Shown: positions 27,886-35,815 of the stretch, in pieces | How the letters are laid out: the number at the start of each line of letters is the position of its first letter | Numbering within the stretch: the stretch's first letter is position 1 | Assembly (NCBI RefSeq): GCF_027925525.1 | Contig: NZ_BSDJ01000008.1 | Location: 124,001 to 188,000 of the forward strand | Direction of reading: 5' to 3' | Length of the DNA: 64,000 bases | Source of the DNA: Paenibacillus tyrphae | GTDB taxonomy: Bacteria; Bacillota; Bacilli; Paenibacillales; NBRC-103111 | Notes under the pieces: generated by a model | Database searches by the model: none | Seen by the model: only the letters and a program-made list of their open reading frames with translations | Told to the model about the DNA's origin: nothing | Program-made: the position numbers and the translations under genes

Positions 27886-28313
27886 GTATGCAGATCGAGC
27901 CGGCGGGACAACCGTCCGCTCCGCGAAACGTCAAGCCGAGAAAACCGACGAGGAAAACGTATCTGATTCTGGCGTTGGTCTGGGCCGTGCTTGTCGGCTC
28001 GGGCGCATGGGGCGCCAAGCTTTATACCGATCATTTGAAGCGGCAGCTCAAGGAAGAGCTCGCCGCTCAAACGAATGAGCAGCTTGCCGCCGTGCAAGAG
28101 CAGTACCAGAAGCAGGTCGCCGAGCTAAAAGATAACATGACAGGCGAAATGGCCAAGCTGCAGACGAAGGTCGATGCGGTCAACGAGCTGCTCGCCTTTA
28201 CCAAAGACAGCGCCAGCAGCAAGACGGACAACAGCAACCAGCTCTATACGCAGCTCGCCGAAGTGAAGAAGCAGCTCGAAGACCTGAAGAAGCAACTGGA
28301 TGCGCTGCAATAG
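27882..28313 (+). CDS. Single-pass membrane protein with long coiled coil
   Basis: 143 residues, start overlapping the regulator stop by four bases (ATGA). A basic, proline-rich cytoplasmic N-terminus (about 1-25), one membrane helix (TYLILALVWAVLVGSGAWGA) and then a coiled coil rich in Gln, Lys and Glu to the C-terminus outside the cell. I do not recognise a named family. Tight coupling with the two-component pair and the phosphodiester glycosidase suggests a scaffold or accessory role in sensing or in presenting the enzyme; this is inference. Confidence 0.75.
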   Translation: MSMQIEPAGQPSAPRNVKPRKPTRKTYLILALVWAVLVGSGAWGAKLYTDHLKRQLKEELAAQTNEQLAAVQEQYQKQVAELKDNMTGEMAKLQTKVDAVNELLAFTKDSASSKTDNSNQLYTQLAEVKKQLEDLKKQLDALQ

Positions 28314-28349
28314 ATTGCACAGACGAAAGGACAGTGAACTCCGAAAGCC

Positions 28350-29429
28350 ATGATTCCGATTCAACATATTAACCGGACGATGCTACTGGTGGGTGCGCCG
28401 TTTGTCGGATTGCTGCTGTTCCTGCTTATCGCGGGCGTATCGGTTGAGCTTTCTCCATTCGCCGGAGCTCCCGACGCTTCGTGGAAAGCCGGCGATGAAT
28501 GGCAGAACGTCCTTATCAAGCTCGACAAAACAAAGGCCGACGCGGCGCAAACCCGGTCGACGATCGAGAAATACTATGAGCTGTACTCCAAAAGCTCGGC
28601 CGAAGCTGCCGCCATGACGCAAACGGCGGAATCGGCGGCTGAACGCCCGGCAGCCATCTTCGACTCTCGGATCGGCGCCAAGCTTGGCGGCAAGGTCAAC
28701 CGCGCCACGACAACGTCCAACGTCGATCTGAAATTATATACGTTTACGGAACCGAGGTATAAAGGCTACGCGCTGAAAGTAGATCTGAAAACGGACAAAG
28801 GCATGAAGATGGTGCTGGGAAAAGACAAGGTCGGGGGCAGCGAAACGACGCTGGACGCGGTACGCCGCTATGGCGCTGTCGCCGGGATCAATGCCGGAGG
28901 CTTCGCCGACGACGACAAAACCGGCAAGCGGTTCCCGCTGAGCACGACCGTGCTCGGAGGCAAGTACGTCTACGGCTTCGAGCCGACGTTCGAGGATCTG
29001 GCGTTCATCGGGATCAGCACCGACCGGAAGCTGATCGGCGGAAAGTTTTCGCGACAGGAAGATTTGGACAAGCTGAAGCCGTCCTTCGGGGCAACGTTCG
29101 TGCCGATCCTGCTCCAGGACGGGAAGAAGCAGAACATTCCGAATCAGTGGCTGACCTCCCCGGCCCGCGCACCGCGGACGGTGGTCGGCAGCTTTAAGAA
29201 CGATCAGCTGCTCTTTATGGTGACGGACGGTAACGACGAAAATGGCCATTCCGGCGCCACGCTGCCGGAGCTTCAGGACAAGCTGGTCGCACTCGGCGTC
29301 AAAGACGCCTACAATCTGGACGGGGGCGGCTCGTCAAGCTTGATCTATGACGGACAGGTGATCAACCGGCCGTCCGATGCCGGAGGGCGCCTGCGGCCGC
29401 TGGCGACGCACTTCCTGTTTTTCAAGTAA
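28350..29429 (+). CDS. Phosphodiester glycosidase (NAGPA-like) family protein
   Basis: 359 residues. Membrane anchor or signal at about 10-32 (LLVGAPFVGLLLFLLIAGV), a helical spacer, then the NAGPA/DUF2233 domain: AVAGINAGGFADD, FVPILLQDG, ARAPRTVVGSF and the diagnostic NLDGGGSSSLIYDGQ, ending in RPLATHFLFF. Human NAGPA removes GlcNAc from a mannose-6-phosphate diester; bacterial members may trim teichoic-acid or glycan phosphodiesters at the cell surface. The ribosome binding site is weak, and the ATG at 28380 is an alternative. Fourth gene of the kinase operon. Confidence 0.85.
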   Translation: MIPIQHINRTMLLVGAPFVGLLLFLLIAGVSVELSPFAGAPDASWKAGDEWQNVLIKLDKTKADAAQTRSTIEKYYELYSKSSAEAAAMTQTAESAAERPAAIFDSRIGAKLGGKVNRATTTSNVDLKLYTFTEPRYKGYALKVDLKTDKGMKMVLGKDKVGGSETTLDAVRRYGAVAGINAGGFADDDKTGKRFPLSTTVLGGKYVYGFEPTFEDLAFIGISTDRKLIGGKFSRQEDLDKLKPSFGATFVPILLQDGKKQNIPNQWLTSPARAPRTVVGSFKNDQLLFMVTDGNDENGHSGATLPELQDKLVALGVKDAYNLDGGGSSSLIYDGQVINRPSDAGGRLRPLATHFLFFK

Positions 29430-29497
29430 AATTCACATATTTAGCGTTTTCTTTTGCCAATGGGTTGGTTATAATATAGGCGGGAGGTGCTGAGTAA

Positions 29498-29596
29498 ATG
29501 TCAGTCACATTTTGGATCGTTATCGTGGTTTTTCTTCTGTTCATTGTCTCGATGCTTACAGCCGCATACAATGATGACAAAACCAAGGGACTTTAA
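29498..29596 (+). CDS. 32-residue single-pass membrane peptide
   Basis: Small reading frame with GGGAGGTG seven bases before its ATG and TATAAT at 29470-29475 upstream. The product starts MSVTFWIVIVVFLLFIV, one membrane helix of about 20 residues, and ends in a charged tail NDDKTKGL. The combination of strong ribosome binding site, promoter-like element and clean hydrophobic segment supports a real gene. I do not recognise its family. Small hydrophobic peptides of this kind often act on membrane enzymes or sporulation; nothing in the sequence decides. Confidence 0.6.
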   Translation: MSVTFWIVIVVFLLFIVSMLTAAYNDDKTKGL

Positions 29597-29715
29597 TCAT
29601 ACGCTTCCCTTCGCCTGCGGGTTGAGAGACGCGGCTTCCGGATCAATCAAGGTTATGTTACAGCACCTGATTGCATTTGCGGCCGGCATCTTTCAACCCG
29701 TTTTCATGCTCCGCA

Positions 29716-29730
29716 GATACAATTTGTATC
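29716..29730. promoter_or_regulatory. GATACA-type operator
   Basis: GATACAATTTGTATC, a perfect 7-1-7 palindrome and one of the best copies of the recurring element. It lies beyond the 32-residue peptide gene and beyond the 3' end of the first tiny-protein gene, with no obvious promoter next to it, so its target is unclear. Confidence 0.6.
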
Positions 29731-29758
29731 TATCACTATAAAAAAATAGAACCACCGG

Positions 29759-29929
29759 CTAACGTGTGTCTTCGTTCTCCGCATCGGGCTGCGAGGTCTG
29801 GTCAAGGGGGATCGGACTGCTGCCGAACTTTTGCCAATCGAGCGGATTGAGTCCAAGCTGCCTCATTACTTCACGGATCTCCAAATGTATAACGGTTTCA
29901 TCTCCAGTAGTCATTTCGATTCGCTCCAT
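29759..29929 (-). CDS. Tiny protein A of the DIRxxMRQLGxNP group
   Basis: 56 residues. Shares with two other small proteins in this window the core IHLEIREVMRQLGLNP, followed by an acidic, low-complexity tail. AGGTGG ten bases before the ATG at 29929 supports that start; the ATG at 29914 with GGAG eight bases before it is an alternative giving MTTGDETVI. No named family is recognised. All three relatives lie in the regulator-dense stretch 29.7-37.1 kb, which suggests a regulatory or anti-repressor role, but that is inference only. The 250 bases between it and the hydrolase/SARP gene hold both divergent promoters. Confidence 0.65.
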   Translation of the reverse strand: MERIEMTTGDETVIHLEIREVMRQLGLNPLDWQKFGSSPIPLDQTSQPDAENEDTR

Positions 29930-30079
29930 CCTGACAAGTCCACCTCTATATGGTTTTAGTATGATTTTGTATGAGCTTGACCGAAGAGTGTAACAATCCC
30001 TTACTAGGCATTCTAGCACAGCGACCGTTACAGAATGGTTACAAAACCAAAAGAATTCATAAATTTTCCTCTAGCTTTA

Positions 30080-30108
30080 TTAAATTTTGGCTAAACATTT
30101 GATATAAT
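30080..30108 (+). promoter_or_regulatory. Promoter of the hydrolase/SARP fusion gene
   Basis: TTAAAT (30080-30085), 17-base spacer, TATAAT (30103-30108), about 70 bases upstream of the start codon. The -10 is perfect, the -35 moderate. Confidence 0.55.
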
Positions 30109-30177
30109 ATCCAAAGACCTAGTCCTATTAGACTAATTTAAATGAAAATTTGAATCCTACAGGGGGACTTTGGACTT

Positions 30178-31752
30178 ATGTCGTTTTTCATTTCCGCTGA
30201 TTCTCTGATGTATTACGAGCATTACGAATGCCCTGCCAAGGGAGCGAAAACTTTGGTTATGATCCATGGCGCCGGATTGAACTCTACTTTCTGGCAGTCC
30301 ATTGTCCCGCTTCTCGAATGGCGCTATTCCGTCCTCTTGTACGATTTAAGCGGCCACGGACAAAGCAGCGAAGGACACGCGGACATTTCTTGGGAGCTGC
30401 TGACCGGAGAACTCCACGCTCTGCTGCGTTCGCTGCGATTGGACCGTGTCATCCTGCTGGGTCACGACTTCGGGGCGCACCTCGCCGTCCAGTTCGCATC
30501 GGCGTACGGCTCGATGGTTGAAGGCCTCATCCTGATCTCGCCATTCGCCCACCTTCCGCTTGCCTCGCTTCATAAAGAATACAAGCTGCGCATCTCCCTC
30601 GCCAAGAAAGCAGCCCGTCAAACGCTCGGGGAAGCGATGGCGAAGCGCATGTCCGTCAAGCACACGGATGCGGTCTTGACGCAGCGAATCGTGCAGGCCT
30701 TTGAACGGGTCCATCCCCCCACCTATGCTCAAATGGTGAAACTGGCGATGAAGCCCCTTTTTCCGAAAGATTATCTCGTCCTCCAAAAGCCTATACTGCT
30801 GCTCTCCGGCGAGCAGGACCCTGTCTTCACGCCGGCGCTGGCTGGTCTGACGCATGCGCAGCTGGAGACGACGGGCTTCTTGGTCGTCCCCGACGCCTCG
30901 AGCCTGGTGTTCGTCGATCAGCCGATTTATTCGGCCGACTGGATCGATGGCTTTAGCCGCAAGCCGCTTCCCGGACAACGGAATAACGCCATCAACCGCG
31001 AGCTGCGGCAGCACGTGCAGCAATTAACCAAACAGGGCTACGAGCATTGGAGCGGCAACCGGATTCGCATCCGCTGCTTGAGCAAGTTCGAGGTCTGCCT
31101 GAACGACCGGATCGTGCCGGGCGGCTGGAATACCCGGTACGCCAAAAGCCTGCTGATCTATCTGGCCTTTCATCCGACCGCTACGCGGGAGCAGCTGTGC
31201 GAAGCTCTCTTCCCGGAAGTCGAGTACCCGAATGCGATGCGGAATTTGCGCGTCTACTTGAGCCACTTCTCCAAACTGCTGGAGACGCATGATACGGACA
31301 AGCCGTGCCTGACGATCGGAAGAGATGTCGTCAAGCTTCATTATCTTGTCGATTGCGATTTAATGGAATTTCTGAACGATCTGCAGCAGGTCGCCGCAGA
31401 GCAGGATAGCGAGGTGAAGTACGGGCTGTGCGAAGATTTGCTCAGCCGGCTTAGCGGCAAGCTCATGCCGGGATGCTACGATCCATTTGCCTTATCGTTG
31501 AAAGAAAAAGTCGAGCAGCTATGGGAAGGCATCACCTTATGGGCCGCCGATTACTGTACGCAGACCGGAAGAAGCAGCCAAGCCATTCCATTCCTGCTGA
31601 GCGGATTGCAGCACGGCTTGGCGGACGAAACCTTGTATTATGACCGGTTGATCGCCATTTATCAGAAAAACGGCAACACCAAAGAGCTGCGCAAGTGGGT
31701 CCGTAAAAAAAGAAACAGCTTCTCCACGCCCCCGGCGGAGGAAAAGCTTTAA
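30178..31752 (+). CDS. Alpha/beta-hydrolase fused to a SARP/BTAD-type regulator
   Basis: 524 residues with two halves. Residues 1-260 are an alpha/beta hydrolase: oxyanion loop MIHGAGLN, nucleophile elbow GHDFGAH (Asp97 in place of Ser, as in epoxide hydrolases), acid Asp214 in GEQDPV. The catalytic His expected near 243 is absent (SSLVFVDQP). Residues 297-370 form an OmpR-like winged helix (IRCLSKFEVCLNDRIV) and about 375-515 the TPR-like bacterial transcriptional activation domain, as in SARP regulators. The layout suggests a regulator that uses a dead hydrolase fold to sense a small hydrophobic ligand. No partner gene is fused or overlapping. Confidence 0.82.
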   Translation: MSFFISADSLMYYEHYECPAKGAKTLVMIHGAGLNSTFWQSIVPLLEWRYSVLLYDLSGHGQSSEGHADISWELLTGELHALLRSLRLDRVILLGHDFGAHLAVQFASAYGSMVEGLILISPFAHLPLASLHKEYKLRISLAKKAARQTLGEAMAKRMSVKHTDAVLTQRIVQAFERVHPPTYAQMVKLAMKPLFPKDYLVLQKPILLLSGEQDPVFTPALAGLTHAQLETTGFLVVPDASSLVFVDQPIYSADWIDGFSRKPLPGQRNNAINRELRQHVQQLTKQGYEHWSGNRIRIRCLSKFEVCLNDRIVPGGWNTRYAKSLLIYLAFHPTATREQLCEALFPEVEYPNAMRNLRVYLSHFSKLLETHDTDKPCLTIGRDVVKLHYLVDCDLMEFLNDLQQVAAEQDSEVKYGLCEDLLSRLSGKLMPGCYDPFALSLKEKVEQLWEGITLWAADYCTQTGRSSQAIPFLLSGLQHGLADETLYYDRLIAIYQKNGNTKELRKWVRKKRNSFSTPPAEEKL

Positions 31753-31769
31753 ACGGCTTCCTGCAGACG

Positions 31770-31816
31770 AAAAAAGCACGGCCGGCGTCCCTTATGGAAC
31801 GATTCGACCGTGCTTT
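31770..31816 (-). terminator. Terminator of the AbrB-type gene
   Basis: Stem AAAGCACGG / CCGTGCTTT with a long loop, followed on the minus strand by TTTTTTCG. It lies between convergent genes and may help both. Confidence 0.7.
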
Positions 31817-31848
31817 CGTCGTGGGCTAACCCTGCGCAGCCGCGCGGA

Positions 31849-32100
31849 TTACCCTTTCAATTGATGCATCTCGCCCAGACACTCGGCGCAAATGTGTCTT
31901 TCCTTGAAATCACTCACTTGCTCCATAGAGCCGCAAAATACGCAGCGGGGACGATACCTCTCCAGAATGATATGATCACCGCTTACCAATATTTCAACAG
32001 GATCGCCTTCGTTCATTTGGTATCTTTTGCGCAGCGATTTCGGGAGTACAATTCTGCCGAGCTGGTCGACTTTTCTTACTACTCCTGCCGGTTTCATCAT
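31849..32100 (-). CDS. AbrB-family transition-state regulator with zinc-ribbon-like tail
   Basis: 83 residues. The first 50 are a swapped-hairpin AbrB domain (GVVRKVDQLGRIVLPKSLRK, GDPVEILVSGDHIILERY). The tail has CVFCG and CAEC, two CxxC pairs that could bind zinc; B. subtilis AbrB has a different C-terminal dimer domain, so this is an AbrB-type protein of the subgroup with cysteine tails. TTG, ATG, ATG occur in a row at the start; GAGGTG favours the ATG at 32100. AbrB-type proteins repress post-exponential genes, including EPS and matrix genes, which makes its location near the EPS cluster notable. Confidence 0.87.
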   Translation of the reverse strand: MMKPAGVVRKVDQLGRIVLPKSLRKRYQMNEGDPVEILVSGDHIILERYRPRCVFCGSMEQVSDFKERHICAECLGEMHQLKG

Positions 32101-32236
32101 CAATTCACCTCACTTTCGCACGATTACGCTTGCCCTCCATATAGTTCGACGCTGATGTTAAAATTCCTTCCCATAATTGCGAGTTTTCTCCGTTGATTTC
32201 TATGAGTGTCGCATTTTTGTAACGAATGGGCAGGTT

Positions 32237-32701
32237 TCAGGACAATTCTGGAAATCCGGTCTGCCGGAGCGCTTCGAACAGAACGATCGCCGCGGCGTTG
32301 GACAAGTTCAGCGAACGAACGGCGTCCGTCATCGGCAGCCGCATAAGCGAATCCGGGTGCTCGGCCAAAATTTCCGGGGCAAGCCCTTTCGTCTCTTTGC
32401 CGAAGACCAGAAAATCGCCGTCTTGAAATGTCAAATCCGTGTAAACTTTAGAGGCCTTGGTCGTGGCAAAAAAGAAGCGGCCGTCCTTGTATTTGTCTTT
32501 CACTTCCTGAAACGAATCGTGATACTCCAGCTTGACGGCGTGCCAATAGTCCAGTCCGGCCCGCTTAAGGGTCCGGTCGTCGGTATTGAAGCCGAGCGGA
32601 CGAACCAAGTGCAGCCAAGTGCCGGTCGCGGCGCACGTTCTGGAGATATTCCCCGTATTGGCCGGAATTTCCGGCTCTACCAGTACGATATGAAAAGCCA
32701 T
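32237..32701 (-). CDS. trmL: tRNA (cytidine(34)-2'-O)-methyltransferase
   Basis: 154 residues, the normal size of TrmL/CspR of the SPOUT class. HIVLVEPEIPANTGNISRTC is the N-terminal signature, and LVFGKETKGLAPE, MRLPMTDAVRSLNLSNAAAI build the knotted SAM site. The enzyme methylates the 2'-O of the wobble nucleotide in tRNA-Leu. Start at ATG 32701; the frame extends further but without homology. Confidence 0.93.
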   Translation of the reverse strand: MAFHIVLVEPEIPANTGNISRTCAATGTWLHLVRPLGFNTDDRTLKRAGLDYWHAVKLEYHDSFQEVKDKYKDGRFFFATTKASKVYTDLTFQDGDFLVFGKETKGLAPEILAEHPDSLMRLPMTDAVRSLNLSNAAAIVLFEALRQTGFPELS

Positions 32702-32826
32702 GCTGCTCCGTTTTCCTCCTGTATGCCTCATTAATTTTACATACGTTTTACCTTTTCTTAATACGAAGATGATAGTGGCTTGAGATAATGAACTTATCCA
32801 AGCGACTACAAAGGAGACTATCCGAA

Positions 32827-33543
32827 ATGATGAAGAAGAAAATTCTTGTCGTTGACGACGAACCTTCAATTTCGATGCTCATAGAATTCAACCTGAAGCT
32901 GGTCGGTTTCGAAGTGCACTGCGTCTACGACGGTGAAGCGGTATTCCAGGCGATTCAGCATTTCCGCCCCGATCTGATTGTGCTTGACCTGATGCTGCCC
33001 AAGATGGACGGCATTCAAGTGTGCCGCAAGCTGCGCGGACAGAACAATCTCGTGCCGATCATTATGCTGACGGCAATGCAGGACTTGTCCGACAAAATCG
33101 CCGGGCTCGACAACGGCGCCGACGATTACATGACGAAGCCGTTCAGCCCGCAGGAGCTGATCTCGCGAATTCAAGCGATCCTGCGCCGCATCCAGACCCT
33201 GCCCTCCACAAGTCCGAACACGCCGGTGTCCATCGGTCAGATCGTCATTCAGCCCGATCAGCGGGAAGTGAAGGTCAAGGGCCAGCCCATCGAGCTGACG
33301 CCCAAAGAATTCGATCTGCTGCTCTTCCTGTGCAAGCACCGCGGCAAAGTGCTCAGCCGCCAGCAGCTGCTGCACGGCGTCTGGGATTATCATTTCCTTG
33401 GCGATACGCGGATCGTCGACGTGCATATCAGCCATTTGCGCGACAAGATCGAGACCAATGCCCGCAACCCTGAATATATCGTAACCATCCGCAACGTCGG
33501 TTACAAGTTGGCCGAGCCTGCCATGAAAGAATCTTACGCCTAA
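32827..33543 (+). CDS. Orphan OmpR/PhoB-type response regulator
   Basis: 238 residues. Receiver domain (VVDDEPS, phosphoacceptor Asp in LIVLDLMLPKMDG, Lys in DDYMTKPF) and C-terminal winged helix (PIELTPKEFDLLLFLCKHRG, RIVDVHISHLRDKIE). The start is set by AAGGAG before MMKKKILVVDDE. No histidine kinase gene is adjacent, so it may take phosphate from a distant kinase or act without one. Divergent from trmL, ends before a hairpin at 33554. Confidence 0.9.
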   Translation: MMKKKILVVDDEPSISMLIEFNLKLVGFEVHCVYDGEAVFQAIQHFRPDLIVLDLMLPKMDGIQVCRKLRGQNNLVPIIMLTAMQDLSDKIAGLDNGADDYMTKPFSPQELISRIQAILRRIQTLPSTSPNTPVSIGQIVIQPDQREVKVKGQPIELTPKEFDLLLFLCKHRGKVLSRQQLLHGVWDYHFLGDTRIVDVHISHLRDKIETNARNPEYIVTIRNVGYKLAEPAMKESYA

Positions 33544-33553
33544 TATCCGATAC

Positions 33554-33590
33554 AACGAGCGCCGCGCAAATTTGCCGCGGCGTTCGTGTT
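33554..33590 (+). terminator. Possible terminator of the response regulator gene
   Basis: GC-rich inverted repeat CGCCGCG / CGCGGCG eleven bases after the stop, followed by TTCGTGTTAT, a weak T-rich segment. Confidence 0.4.
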
Positions 33591-33605
33591 ATATTCGCGC
33601 CTCAT

Positions 33606-33649
33606 AAAAAGCAGCCTTCGCTCGGCTTCATGCCGTGGCGAAAGCTGCC
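33606..33649 (-). terminator. Terminator of serC
   Basis: Imperfect stem GGCAGC-TTTCGC / GCGAAGGCTGC on the minus strand followed by TTTTTATG, placed 12 bases after the serC stop codon. Confidence 0.7.
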
Positions 33650-33661
33650 GGACGGGTCCGA

Positions 33662-34750
33662 TTACCCGTTGCGTTTTTGGAAATCAACCATAAATTCGGC
33701 CAGCGCTGCGCAAGCTTCGTAAGGAACCGCATTGTAAGCGGAAGCGCGAATGCCTCCTACGCTGCGGTGACCGGCCAGACCGACGAAGTTGTTCTTCTCC
33801 GATTCCTTGACGAAGGCTTTCTCCAGCTCTTCGCTCGGCAGGCGGAACGTAACGTTCATGATCGAACGGCTGTCCGGGGCGATGTTTCCGGTATAGAATC
33901 CGCCCGATGCATCGATGACATCGTAGATCAGCTTCGTCTTGGCGACGTTCTGCTTCTCCATCGCCTCTACCCCGCCGTTCTCCTTCACCCATTTCAGCAT
34001 CAGGTTAACGACATAGATCGAATGTACGGGAGGCGTGTTATACAGCGACTGATTTTTGGCATGCGTCGTATAGCGCAGCATAACGGGAACATGCTTCGGC
34101 TCTTCCTGAAGCAGATCGTCGCGGATGACCGCCACGGTTACGCCGGCAGGACCGAGGTTCTTTTGCGCCCCAGCATAGATCATCGCAAATTTATGGGCAT
34201 CGATCGGACGGCTCAAAATGCCGCTGGTCATATCGCCGATCAGCGGAATGTCTCCGGTTTCCGGAATGTCGGACCATTGCGAGCCTTCGATCGTATTGTT
34301 CGTAGTCATATGCACGTAAGCGGAGTTCGGATCGATCCGAATTTCTCCTGCTTTCGGCAGACTTCTCCAGTTCGCTTCTTTATTGGAGGCGGCGATGACC
34401 GCTTCCCCGACAATTTTGGCATCCTGATACGCCTTCTCGGAAAAGCTGCCCGTTACGAGGTAGCTTCCGACCTTGCCAGGCGTCAGGAAGTTGAGCGGAA
34501 TCATGGAAAATTGCATGCTGGCGCCGCCACCCAGAAACAACACCTGATAGCCGGACGACAAACCGAGCAGTTCAAGCATCAGCTCTTGGGTTTCACGGTT
34601 CAGCGCTTCATATTCCTTGCTGCGGTGGGAGATCTCCGTCAGCGACATGCCGATGCCGTTGTAATCGACGAACGTTTCTTGGGCTTTCTGCAGCACTTCG
34701 AGCGGGAGCGCAGCCGGGCCGGGATTGAAGTTGTACGCGCGCTTGGACAT
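33662..34750 (-). CDS. serC: Phosphoserine aminotransferase
   Basis: 362 residues. The start MSKRAYNFNPGPAALP is the family hallmark; the PLP lysine sits in IYAGAQKNLGPAGV, and GGGASMQFSMIPLNFL and HMTTNNTIEG contribute to the cofactor and substrate site. It makes O-phospho-L-serine from 3-phosphohydroxypyruvate and also serves pyridoxal phosphate synthesis. AAGGGG precedes the ATG at 34750. It stands alone, not with serA. Confidence 0.95.
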   Translation of the reverse strand: MSKRAYNFNPGPAALPLEVLQKAQETFVDYNGIGMSLTEISHRSKEYEALNRETQELMLELLGLSSGYQVLFLGGGASMQFSMIPLNFLTPGKVGSYLVTGSFSEKAYQDAKIVGEAVIAASNKEANWRSLPKAGEIRIDPNSAYVHMTTNNTIEGSQWSDIPETGDIPLIGDMTSGILSRPIDAHKFAMIYAGAQKNLGPAGVTVAVIRDDLLQEEPKHVPVMLRYTTHAKNQSLYNTPPVHSIYVVNLMLKWVKENGGVEAMEKQNVAKTKLIYDVIDASGGFYTGNIAPDSRSIMNVTFRLPSEELEKAFVKESEKNNFVGLAGHRSVGGIRASAYNAVPYEACAALAEFMVDFQKRNG

Positions 34751-34855
34751 GTTTAAAACCCCTTCGCTTTTCATATGATATGGTTATGATAGCAAAGGTT
34801 GCATTGCCGCATCAAGTGTAAGTTTCATGAACATCCGAAAGGAGAGAAGTCTCGT

Positions 34856-35422
34856 ATGGAACCGTCCGATCGCCTGTTCGTCGCCGTTCCTGCTCCGCCG
34901 TCCGTAATCTCCTCCGCCGAGCCTTGGGTCCTGCGACTGAAGAACCAGTTCGCCTTCGCCAGATGGGTCCACCCTCAGGATTTACACCTTACTTTGCAGT
35001 TTCTGGGCGATGTTGCGTGGGACCGGATCGATCGAATCTCGCAAGCGATTGGACAAGCGGCTGCGGACACGGCCCCCTTTTCGCTTCATTTACAAAGATT
35101 AGGAGTGTTCGGCAAACCGAACGCTCCGTCGGTGCTGTGGGCCGGGGTGCAGGGAGAAGTGGAGAAATTAGGACAGCTTCAACGCCGGATCGTGGACGCG
35201 ATGGAACCGCTGGGTTTCGCTGCGGAAAACCGTCCGTATAAACCGCATTTGACGCTGGCAAGAAAATTTACAGGTCCGGCCGGAAGCCATGCCGCAATGC
35301 TGGACGTTGCGCTGCCGCAAGAATGGCAGACGCCTTGGCGGGTCGAGGAAGCCGTGCTTTATCGCAGCCGTTTGGGCAACCGTCCGATGTACGAGCGTGT
35401 CGCCTCTTTTCCTCTCGGCTGA
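34856..35422 (+). CDS. thpR: RNA 2',3'-cyclic phosphodiesterase (LigT family)
   Basis: 188 residues with the two HxTx motifs of 2H phosphoesterases, HLTLQFLG and HLTLARK, correctly spaced. RLFVAVPAP opens the domain as in ThpR. AAAGGAGA seven bases before the ATG at 34856 sets the start. The enzyme opens 2',3'-cyclic phosphates on RNA ends; physiological role uncertain. Confidence 0.9.
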   Translation: MEPSDRLFVAVPAPPSVISSAEPWVLRLKNQFAFARWVHPQDLHLTLQFLGDVAWDRIDRISQAIGQAAADTAPFSLHLQRLGVFGKPNAPSVLWAGVQGEVEKLGQLQRRIVDAMEPLGFAAENRPYKPHLTLARKFTGPAGSHAAMLDVALPQEWQTPWRVEEAVLYRSRLGNRPMYERVASFPLG

Positions 35423-35488
35423 AAGAACGCGAACAAACGGTGGGCTTGGCAGAGGCGAGGCGGCAGGACATCGTACCCTGAGGAGGGG

Positions 35489-35644
35489 CTAATCGCCGGT
35501 TAAGAGAGCGGCTTCGTCCGGCGGAACTGTCCCTTCGGTCGGAAGGATAATCTCCTCGATGGTCAAAAACTCCATGGCTTTCATCGGATTCATGCCTAAC
35601 TGACGCAGCATATCTCGAATATCGAGCAATATGGTTTTGTCCAT
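35489..35644 (-). CDS. Tiny protein B of the DIRxxMRQLGxNP group
   Basis: 51 residues starting MDKTILLDIRDMLRQLGMNP, with GAGAGAGGTAG before the ATG and an acidic, proline-containing tail. It shares the 16-residue core with tiny proteins A and C. The 170 bases upstream hold a TTACAAT -10-like element overlapped by a weak copy of the GATACA operator (GTTATGTATTGTAAC, 35692-35706). Unknown function; too short to carry a catalytic domain, so a protein-binding role is likely. It sits just downstream of the SinR-like gene in the same direction. Confidence 0.68.
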   Translation of the reverse strand: MDKTILLDIRDMLRQLGMNPMKAMEFLTIEEIILPTEGTVPPDEAALLTGD

Positions 35645-35815
35645 AGCTACCTCTCTCTCCAATGGTTATCCTCAGGGTCTCCTTGTTCTATGTTATGTAT
35701 TGTAACGGAATGTTCATCATTTTTGATAGTCTAAATTGGCTATTTTATCGACTCTAAAGAATTTTTTAGCGGGTCTGTCAAATCACGACAATAGACGCGC
35801 TTTTGGAATATTTTG

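Noticed and set aside
29959-29973. CATACAAAATCATAC (minus strand) as another GATACA operator near tiny protein A
   Set aside because: The right half lacks the GTATC pattern; too weak to list, though it lies at a suitable place.
35692-35706. GTTATGTATTGTAAC as an operator for tiny protein B
   Set aside because: Only about 10 of 15 positions fit the consensus; mentioned as a weak candidate but not counted.
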